Source: Theocolax elegans (lineage: Eukaryota; Arthropoda; Insecta; Hymenoptera; Cerocephalidae). Taken from it: DNA of 64,000 nucleotides. A program made the translations under genes and the position numbers. Below the pieces are notes generated by a model. It was not told where the DNA came from. It did no database searches and was given only the letters and a program-made list of their open reading frames with translations. The DNA lies in the NCBI GenBank assembly GCA_026168455.1, contig CM047427.1, forward strand, positions 44,920,058-44,984,057, given 5' to 3'. Shown piece by piece: positions 55,425-64,000 of the stretch; the first letter of the stretch is position 1; every line of letters begins with the position of its first letter.

Positions 55425-56196
55425 ATGAATAAAAGAAATGAAGAATAAGTTGAGAATTGTAAAACAAAACTAATAATTGAAAACAGAATGAATGCTTTAA
55501 TAGACCAAATTCAAACTTGTTCGTTGAAATTTTCAGAGTCACTGAAAACACTATCCACGAGGTTTTCGGGGTTGTTGTACACGAATATGGGCTCAGAATT
55601 TTAACTGGGTACCCCCGGTGTAACTCTTAAATGTTTGAATATCTGCACATTAGTGCATATTTAAACATTTTCTCAAATTTGCATCTTGCTATTTTTTTAT
55701 AAATTTGCTAGAATTAGTCGTGTTTATCTATTCCTTAAACTGACGAAATCTTATTCACATATCAGGCATCCCCAAAATTTTTTAAAGTTATAAAAACCGT
55801 GAAAAAGCGAATAAAATCCATATTAAAATGGTAAGATTCGGAGTAAAACAGTTTTTTATGAGTGTACGTGGTTTTTGTGTATTTGACTTGCTAAACCCAA
55901 ATCCAGGGCTTATTTTACCCGATTGGATCAGACTGTCTTGCCTTCACCGGCAGGACACCAGCGTGTCTTGCATTATTGCAATTTTTTATTTTTGCAAATT
56001 TTTGAATTTTGCAAATTTTTTATTTTTGCAAATTTTTGAATTTTGCAAATTTTTTATTTTTGCAAATTTTCCAATTTTGCAAATTTTTTATTTTTGCAAA
56101 TTTTCCAATTTGCAAATTTTTTAGTGTTACTTTGTATTTAAGCATTCCATCGTAGAGAGACAAAGGAGAATCAGTTAAGCAAGCATCCCTACGTGA

Positions 56197-57545
56197 AAGC
56201 CATTTAAACCTTAAATAGTGAAAATCAGCAATTCTGCTCCGGACTCTGGTAACCTAATACTGTCTAAAAGATGTCTTTTTATAGTCAGAAACTGCCTAAA
56301 AACTTCCAGAGTGGGTCTAAATCATTAAGATCACTTATGGTCAAAATATCCGGGAAAAGTGCCCGAAATATTAATAGCCATGTATATTTGTTGCCTTATA
56401 ACGATGAATCTATTAGCATGATCATTGCAAAAAAAATTTGTGCACTTACCTTGGAGTGGTAGAAAAGTATCTTCACTTGTTTCAGTATCCATCTAATCCC
56501 CTGTAAGCTGCTAAAATACAAATATTATTATACAAATGTAAAAAATTAATTTTTAAACATTTATAATGCTGAATTTTTAGTTTTACATCCCTTACAAGAA
56601 TTATAATACTAATCTGAAGGATTACTATAAATATATAAACATCATTATTACAATAACTGAATATACGTATTTAATACAAAAGATATATAAATAACTCGGA
56701 TATATAATTATAATGAATAATAAGATAACGTGACAGTGACAAGTTTGTGAAATCTAAACAATGTATTGCTGAATAATAATAATAATAATGTTGATACTTT
56801 TATAGTAATCCTTCAGATTAGTATTATAATTCTTGTAAGGGATGTAAAACTAAAAATCCAGCATTATAAATGTTTAAAAAATAATTTTTTATAATTTTAT
56901 AATAATATTTGTATTTTTAGCAGATTACAGGGGATTAGATGGATACTGAAACAAGTGGAGATACTTTTCTACCATTCCGAGGTAAGTGCACAAATTTTTT
57001 TGCAATGATCATGATAACTAGATTCATCGTTATAAGGCAACAAATATACATTTCTATTAATATTTCTGGCACTTTTCCCGGATATTTTGACCATAAGTGA
57101 TCTTAATGATTTAGACCCACTCTGGAAATTTTTAGGCAGTTTCTGACTATAAAAAGACATCTTTTAGACAGTATTAGGTTACCAGAGTCCGGAGCAGAAT
57201 TGCTGATTTTCACTATTTAAGGTTTAAATGGCTTACAAGAGTGTGACAGCATACATTTATGTCTTTAAAAGTATTTTTAATGAAAAGTTCGGAAAATTTT
57301 ACAAAAAAAGTCATACTTATGTTTTTAGTGAAAAATGCATCCCCTGGGAGCTAAAAATTCATGAAAATGGGCATATAATGCAAAAAAGTGCTAAAATGTC
57401 AACTTTGACTCTCTGTAACTTAAAATAATGGCCCAGAAAAAATCTGAAAACATTCAGGAGAACTACTGGATACCTCTAAAACATATTCCCACAGTTATAG
57501 CAATATTTATTTTTTTCATCTTCGATGTCACAGAGAACCACCCAT
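56197..57545. mobile_element. Foldback family 1, truncated copy in duplication unit 2
   Basis: Identical in layout to 51987-53335; the first 310 bp of the left arm are missing because the duplication breakpoint lies inside it. Ends at CCACCCATATATA. Confidence 0.9.
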
Positions 57546-57669
57546 ATATATCATATATATGTTATATATATGTTATATATATATATATATATATGTTATA
57601 TATATGTTATATATATATGTCATATATATGTTATATATATATGTCATATATATATGTTATATATATATA

Positions 57670-60600
57670 CAGGGTATCCCAAAAGTATGGACACACCTGA
57701 ATATCTCGGAAAATAAGGGTGCTAGGAAAATACTTTCAATATAAAAGCTTTAGGAAATCAAACGATGCATCTGATGGTGACCTTCAATTTGACCTTAAGC
57801 TTGACCTTCAAGGTTATTTGAAGGTCAAAGAGATTTTTTTAAATGGGAACCCCTATTTTTGACACCGGATTCAGAAAGAGCGAAAAATTTTACGTCCAAA
57901 GCGATGGTTTTCAATTTGTTAGAATGACCTTCAAAAGGTAAAATGAAGGTTAAATATTGAAAAATCGTAAACAAGCTATTTTCTTTGAACTTTTTCGGAT
58001 TTGTGGGCGAATAAATGTCAGAGTAGATTTTGGGATTAACAACCTTGAGTATCTCGACCTTGGAGTTAATTTTCAAGGTCATTCAAAGGTCAAAGTAAAT
58101 TTTTTATGGACAGCCTTATTTCTGACACCGGATTCAAAGAGAGCGGAAAACGTAATACCAGAAATGATATTTTACAGTTTTTCGTTGTGAACATGAGAAA
58201 GTTAATTGAAGGTTAAATTTCATAAACACTTAGAAACTATTGTCGTAAATTTACTAACCTTACTTTTAGCGCTACCCAGAAACAACGACGTGGACGTAGT
58301 AAGTTCTGTTTCCTTTGGGGTGCTTGATTAACGTGAGTCCCCTTGCCTCTCACGATGGGGAGCTTGCTTAACGTGAGTCCCCTTGCCTCTCACGATTGAC
58401 GTGATATCTAGCCGGTGAAGGCAAGACAGAGTGATGTCCGGCCGGTGAAGGCAAGACAGGCTGGTGTCCGGCCGTTAAAGGCAAGACAGGCTGGTGTCTG
58501 GCCTGTGAAGGCAAGATGAAAATTCTTTCAGAAATCGTCAGTTACCATTTAAAGTTCTTGCTCGAAATGCCCTCCATTTTTTAGTTGACAATGCCCCATG
58601 CGATCATAAAATGATGAAACTGCTCTTTGAATCATTTCATTTGGGATTGCCTGTATCGTGTCAATAATACGTTGTCGTAATTCCTCCAAGTTTGCAGGTT
58701 TAGTAGCATACACTTTGTTTTTGACGTAGCCCCATAAAAAATAATCTAGTGGCAACATGTCAGGGGAACGAGGTGGCCACTCAATAGTTCCTCTACGCCC
58801 AATTACTCGTCCTGGAAATGTTTCATCTAAATAATTACGCACGTTTATTGCATAATGAGGGGCCGCCCCATCTTGTTGAAAGTAAGTGGTGTTAAAATTG
58901 TCACCGACAATCTCATTAACCGCAGGTACGATTTCATTCCTTAACATGTTTAGATACTTTTTTCCTGTCAAATTACCTTCTATAAAAAACGGCCCTACTA
59001 TGCTATTGTTTATGATACCAGCCCAAACATTTAGTTTTTGTGGATGTTGTGTATGTGATTTCAAAAACCAGTGTGGATTCTCTGATGCCCAGAACCTACA
59101 ATTGTGACGATTAACGTTGCCATCTAACTGAAAAGTATATTCATCGGAAAATACTATTTCGTTTAAAAAATTTTGCCGCGCATCTATACGGTTCATCATT
59201 AATTCGGCAAATTTCAGTCTTCGATCAAAATCATCCTCATTTAATTCTTGTACCAATTTGATTTTATATGGATGAAATTTCAACAGTTTCATAATTCTAT
59301 GAACGGAAGTCCTACAAACATTTGTTTCCCGAGATACTTGCCTGATAGAGGTTCCAGGATTTTCAAAGAATGATAATGCCACATTCAAAGAAGTTTCTTC
59401 ATCAGTCGCAATCTTAGGCCTCCCACTTTTGGGGCAATCTTTGACACTACCAGTTGCTCAAAACGAGAAATAGTTTTTCCAACTGTTTTTTGTGAAATTC
59501 CTGGTTGCAACGGTAAACGGTATTCTGCATTAAATAAAGCCGCAACTCGACGATATGACCTGACCATGTTACCCCATCCTCTCATCATGAGAATGGTTAT
59601 TCGTTCACGTTCTGAAAGACGATTCATATTCAAATGAATAAAGAAATGAAGAATAAGTTGAGAATTGTAAAACAAAACTAATAATTGAAAACAGAATGAA
59701 TGCTTTAATAGACCAAATTCAAACTTGTTCGTTGAAATTTTCAGAGTCACTGAAAACACTATCCACGAGGTTTTCGGGGTTGTTGTACACGAATATGGGC
59801 TCAGAATTTTAACTGGGTACCCCCGGTGTAACTCTTAAATGTTTGAATATCTGCACATTAGTGCATATTTAAACATTTTCTCAAATTTGCAATCTTGCTA
59901 TTTTTTTATAAATTTGCTAGAATTAGTCGTGTTTATCTATTCCTTAAAACTGACGAAATCTTATTCACATATCAGGCATCCCCAAAAATTTTTTAAAGTT
60001 ATAAAAAACCGTGAAAAAGGCGAATAAAATCCATATTAAAATGGTAAGATTCGGAGTAAAACAGTTTTTTATGAGTGTACGTGGTTTTTGTGTATTTTGA
60101 CTTGCTAAACCCAAATCCAGGGCTTATTTTACCCGATTGGATCAGACTGTCTTGCCTTCACCGGCAGGACACCAGCGTGTCTTGCATTATTGCAAATTTT
60201 TTATTTTTGCAAATTTTTGAATTTTGCAAATTTTTTATTTTTGCAAATTTTTGAATTTTGCAAATTTTTTATTTTTGCAAATTTTCCAATTTTGCAAATT
60301 TTTTATTTTTGCAAATTTTCCAATTTTGCAAATTTTTTAGTTTTACTTTTTTATTTAAGCATTCCATCGTGAGAGACAAAGGAGAATCACGTTAAGCAAG
60401 CATCCCATCGTGAGAGGCAAGGCGACTCATTTCTGGCATTACGTTTTTCCGCTCTCTTTGAATCCGGTGTCAGAAATAAGGCTGTCCATAAAAAATTTAC
60501 TTTGACCTTTGAATGACCTTGAAAATTAACTCCAAGGTCGAGATACTCAAGGTTGTTAATCCCAAAATCTACTCTGACATTTATTCGCCCACAAATCCGA

Positions 60601-60925
60601 AAAAGTTCAAAGAAAATAGCTTGTTTACGATTTTTCAATATTTAACCTTCATTTTACCTTTTGAAGGTCATTCTAACAAATTGAAAACCATCGCTTTGGA
60701 CGTAAAATTTTTCGCTCTTTCTGAATCCGGTGTCAAAAATAGGGGTTCCCATTTAAAAAAATCTCTTTGACCTTCAAATAACCTTGAAGGTCAAGCTTAA
60801 GGTCAAATTGAAGGTCACCATCAGATGCATCGTTTGATTTCCTAAAGCTTTTATATTGAAAGTATTTTCCTAGCACCCTTATTTTCCGAGATATTCAGGT
60901 GTGTCCATACTTTTGGGACACCCTG
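57670..60925 (-). mobile_element. Transposon B, copy 2, complete ends
   Basis: TA-flanked ends CAGGGTATCCCAAAAGTATG (57670) and CTTTTGGGACACCCTG-type reverse (60925). Inverted repeats extend about 510 bp on each side (57670-58180 and 60415-60925). Total 3,256 bp. Confidence 0.9.
58549..59633 (-). pseudogene. Transposase of transposon B copy 2, single frameshift
   Basis: Same gene as 54339-55424. A one-base deletion in a GTTTG run (GTTG, near 59454) splits it into an N-terminal frame (complement 59385-59759) and a 279-codon C-terminal frame containing all three catalytic Asp. Because unit 1 and unit 2 otherwise differ mainly by homopolymer length, this frameshift may be a sequencing or consensus error. 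Confidence 0.85.
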
Positions 60926-60935
60926 TATGTCATAT

Positions 60936-61012
60936 ATAAGTGTGTATGTGTGTGCGCGAGCGTGCGTGCGTGTGTGTGTGTGTATGTGTGCGTGCGTGCG
61001 TGCGTGCATATG

Positions 61013-61060
<48 letters not shown>

Positions 61061-61165
61061 TGTGCGTGTGCGTGTGCGTGTGTATGTGTGTGTGTGCGTG
61101 TACGTGTGCGTGTGTGTGTGTGTGTGTGCGTGTGCGTGTGCGTGTGCGTGTGTGTATGTACGTGT
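60936..61165. repeat. (GT)n/(GC)n compound microsatellite
   Basis: About 230 bp of GT with GCGT and GTAT interruptions, starting at the right TA of transposon B. Long open frames here (Cys-Val or Thr-His repeats) are artefacts. Confidence 0.95.
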
Positions 61166-61413
61166 TATTTGTTTTTTCAAGAATAGATAATATATGTATT
61201 TTTTCCGTGCGCAAAAAAAAGTTGTGAATATAACTTGAAAGAATGTGTATTAGTTTACTTATTCCTGATAAAACTCATAAAATAAAAACGGACCTAAAAT
61301 TTAATGTAATGTTTTTAAAAATATGCACAATTTTTCGAAGATAAAATAAATATTAATCAAGTATAACATACACTTTTCCAAATACCTATATGTGAAATAT
61401 ACAATATATTAAA
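61164..61413. repeat. Dispersed 250-bp repeat, copy 1
   Basis: TTGTTTTTTCAAGAATA...TGCGCAAAAAAAA...ACTTGAAAGAATGTGTATTA recurs at 63735-64000 in the same orientation with about 10 percent differences. Both copies follow a microsatellite. No coding potential. Confidence 0.8.
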
Positions 61414-62120
61414 AATTAAATACATTAATTATTGCATTTTTAAGATAATTCTATTATAAACAGTAATGGCAAAAGAAAATTCAAATTTTAACAGTGGCAA
61501 TATAAAATACGAATAACATTTCAAAAGTTTTTCGAAAATTATTATTTTAGTAGTATTTAATGTAAATATTATTCAAATCAAATTTAAAAATTGTATGGAT
61601 ATATAAGTGAGTAGATTACGTATATTTATATAAAACAATATTTTAAATAAACAAGTATGTATTTATTAGATACAAAAGGTTATTTAAGGAATGCCTTTGT
61701 TTATAATAATTAAAATAAATATATGGGCTCTGTAACTAAAGGGAAAAATAAATTGGATATAATTATGGATTAAAACGCAAATTTTGATAGAGGGTGCAAA
61801 TTACGAATTACGGGAGAAATGGAAGAAACAGGTTTTTATTTATATGCCGCTAAAATGTTATAAATAATTCTTTAAAACTAATACAAAAATTAATTTAATT
61901 AAGAAGAAAGTTTTATTACTCTAAAAGTACAAAATATTAATGACATATAGAATTCTTGGCGATGACCCTTCGTCATTAAAAAAATTAATTTTAGGAGGTA
62001 AAGTTCTATTTAGATCCGTTTAAAAAAATCTAAAATTTTAATAGGCTTATACTAAATACTACAATTAAGTATATGCACTTTACTATTTTTGGTAAGTTAA
62101 TTGTTCATTACCATACATAT
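61414..62120. other. AT-rich spacer
   Basis: No gene or repeat recognised. Confidence 0.4.
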
Positions 62121-63116
62121 GGGGTATTCCACGTGAAGTGGTCCGATCAAAATTTTAAAATGCACCAAATTTTGGGTACACATTGCAAATGTTTTTCAGA
62201 ATACAGAAAAAAATTTTTAGGTACTGGTATTTATTAGCTCAAAAGTTATTCTAACCTCAAGAAGTGAACTTTTTCCAGTTTTTTTCAACAACAGCTGGGT
62301 TCATCGCTATTTAACCCAAAATCTATCAACTTTCACTATACAATATTATATGTAACATTCGTTGCTAATTATGTGTAGAATTTATTCTTCTGGATTAGAA
62401 TTTCTAATCTCAAGGTCAATATTACTTAAACTACATGTCAATATTCAACTTAAAAAAAAGTGTAAGTGCGCCACAATTGATTTTTTTATCCAAAAGTCTA
62501 AAAGAAAGCTTGGAGCAATACCTTTCAAATGGTCTGTAGCATTTTTATGGCCTTCAATTCTGTAAAAAGTTATGATAATTTAAAGAAAGACAAAAAATTC
62601 ACAAAAATTATCATGGTATTTCCCATTTAAATTTTTAAAAAAATATGGTGTTTTTTAAATTATCATAACTTTTTACAGAATTGAAGGCCATAAAAATGCT
62701 ACAGACCATTTGAAATGTATTGCTCCAAGCTTTCTTTTAGACTTTTGGAAAAAAAAATCAATAGTGGCAAACTTACACTTTTTTTAAGTTGAATAGTGAC
62801 ATGTAGTTTATGTAACATTGACCTTAAGATTAGAAATTCTAACCCAGAAGGATAAATTCTACACATAATTAGCAACGAATGTTACAAATAATGTTGTATA
62901 TTAAAAGTTGATAGATTTTGAGTTAAATAGCGATAAACCCAGCTGGTGTTGAAAAAAACTGGAAAAAGTTAACTTTTTGAGGTTATAATAACTTTTGAGC
63001 TAATAAATTCCGGTACCTAAAAATTTTTTTCTGTATTCTGAAAAACATTTGCAATGTGTACTCAAAATTTGGTGCATTTTAAAATTTTGATCGGAATCCT
63101 TCACGTGGAATACCCC
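62121..63116. mobile_element. Foldback element, family 2 subfamily b, complete
   Basis: 996 bp, from GGGGTATTCCACGTGAAGTG to TCACGTGGAATACCCC. Arms match for almost their full length, meeting near 62618. Termini resemble family 2a (GGGCTATTTCACGTCAAGTG) but the interior is diverged. Followed by (TA)n. Confidence 0.85.
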
Positions 63117-63144
63117 ATATATATATTATATATATTATACCTTT

Positions 63145-63654
63145 GGTGTAAGTTATGTCCTAAAATACGTGAAAATTAGTGATTTTATGAGGTTTATGAG
63201 GCATAACTTACAACAGCGGTCTTGGCCAATAAGCTAACCCAAGGCATTCGAAAGCTCGCGAAAAATGTGAACTTTTGAGAGGTATTAAATTAAAATCGAT
63301 TATGGTGTGGTAGCCTTTTTTTTGATATTCAATATGTCCGGGTGTTCTATCTCTTCGAGATTTTAAAATTAAGAAATGTAACCATGGTAGATAAGTTCTA
63401 AAGATTAATTTAAACAAAAGTTGTTTGTAATGTTTTTTCAAAAAAATCAACAGATTTTGAGATAAATGGCTTAAAAAATAGAAATTTTTCTAAAAAATTG
63501 AAAAATTTCCACTTTTCATGGTCGAATAACTCTTAAGCAAATTATTTTTAACACTTAAATTTTTTTTGTATGTTCTGGAAGATGTTTCCAGCCTGTACTC
63601 AAATTTTGGAGTGATATAAAATTTTCATCGTACCACTTGACGTGAAATAGACCA
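63145..63654. mobile_element. Foldback family 2a, right half only
   Basis: Matches 46640-47163 (centre to right end) with moderate divergence. The left half is missing; it starts right after a TA tract. Confidence 0.8.
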
Positions 63655-63734
63655 TATATATGTATATATATGTATGTATGTATGTAGGTATGTGTGCGTG
63701 CGGCGGAATATTTATATAATATATATATATTTTA
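63655..63734. repeat. TATG/TA microsatellite
   Basis: Short TATG and TA runs between the foldback end and the dispersed repeat. Confidence 0.8.
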
Positions 63735-64000
63735 AAATTGTTTTTTCAAGAATACATAATATATGTATTTTCCTTGCGCAAAAAAAAATTTTTGAACATA
63801 ACTTGAAAGAATGTGTATTAGCTTACTCATTCTTGATGAAACTCATAAAATGTTTAAACGTATACTCAATAATATAATAACGGACCTAAAAATTAATGTA
63901 ATGCTTTAAATACAGATGCAAAATTGTTTGAAGATTAAATAAATATTAATCAAGTATAACATACACTTTTCCAAATATCTATATGTGAAATATACAATAA
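63735..64000. repeat. Dispersed 250-bp repeat, copy 2
   Basis: Same orientation as 61164-61413, running to the window edge. Confidence 0.8.

Larger units (their letters stand above)
53460..56196 (-). mobile_element. Tc1/mariner-superfamily transposon B, copy 1, right end missing
   Basis: Left TA plus CAGGGTATCCCAAAAGTATG, then a subterminal region of about 500 bp rich in AGGTCA motifs, a 28-bp minisatellite, an intact transposase on minus, and an AAATTTT/GCAAATTTT repeat stretch (55980-56120). The right terminal 520 bp seen in copy 2 are absent, replaced by the duplication junction. Confidence 0.9.
51987..60406. repeat. 4,210-bp tandem duplication (51987-56196 and 56197-60406)
   Basis: All features recur with an offset of 4,210 bp, for example transposase 54339 and 58549. 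The breakpoints share AAGC: one lies in the foldback left arm (51987), the other near the right end of transposon B (56196/60406). Thus unit 2 starts in the middle of a foldback, and transposon B copy 1 lacks its right end. Confidence 0.95.

Noticed and set aside
60899..61227. Overlapping 80-110-codon open frames of Cys-Val or Thr-His repeats
   Set aside because: Translation of a GT/GC microsatellite.

Overview
The window is AT-rich eukaryotic DNA dominated by transposable elements. Coding remnants are of insect type: an Errantivirus-like LTR retroelement with an F-like envelope, Jockey/CR1-type LINEs, a Penelope-like element, a Helitron and DUF4817-type Tc1/mariner transposons. Spliceosomal introns are present in gene remnants. 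An insect is near certain. A hymenopteran (ant or wasp) fits the repeat mix but is not proven. No complete host gene was recognised; the host loci seen are decayed fragments of RBMX2, KRR1, a gamma-tubulin complex component and PUS1.

Layout. 1-2350: Helitron Rep fragment, minus strand, with a coding 57-bp minisatellite. 4585-5918: a foldback element followed by a solo-LTR-like block. 7167-8410: RBMX2 and KRR1 pseudogenes. 9072-30166: one LTR retrotransposon on the minus strand, both LTRs 767 bp once a nested element is removed, with PBS, gag, protease, RT, RNase H, integrase, env, two further ORFs and a polypurine tract. Later insertions sit inside it: a TTAA foldback in the 3' LTR, a foldback in the 3' UTR, a 5S-rRNA-derived SINE and a solo LTR in the leader. 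30167-32301: gamma-tubulin-complex and PUS1 remnants. 33600-43130: degenerate LINEs, a TRIM element and GC-rich LTR-like DNA. 44950-45900: Penelope remnant split by a SINE. 46220-49922: a foldback beside a dead mariner. 50502-60925: solo LTR, then a foldback and a mariner rearranged by a 4,210-bp tandem duplication. 60926-64000: microsatellite, foldbacks and a dispersed repeat.

The most interesting system is in the 21-kb retroelement. Downstream of env it carries two extra ORFs (complement 15727-16602 and 14463-15140). Each combines an RNA-recognition-motif-like domain with an identically spaced H-x2-C-x11-H-x3-C cysteine/histidine motif. They look like diverged tandem paralogues. The first is fully open although gag, pol and env are broken. 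Good splice acceptors lie just upstream of env and of the first extra ORF, suggesting spliced subgenomic mRNAs. I do not recognise such RRM-zinc-binding accessory proteins from the Errantivirus group; a role in RNA export, packaging or silencing evasion is inference only.

Secondary themes are several unrelated long-palindrome (foldback) families sitting in (TA)n tracts, one carrying a conserved mini-exon with a splice donor; mariner-type elements whose subterminal regions are rich in AGGTCA half-sites; and very young rearrangements whose homopolymer differences may be assembly errors.
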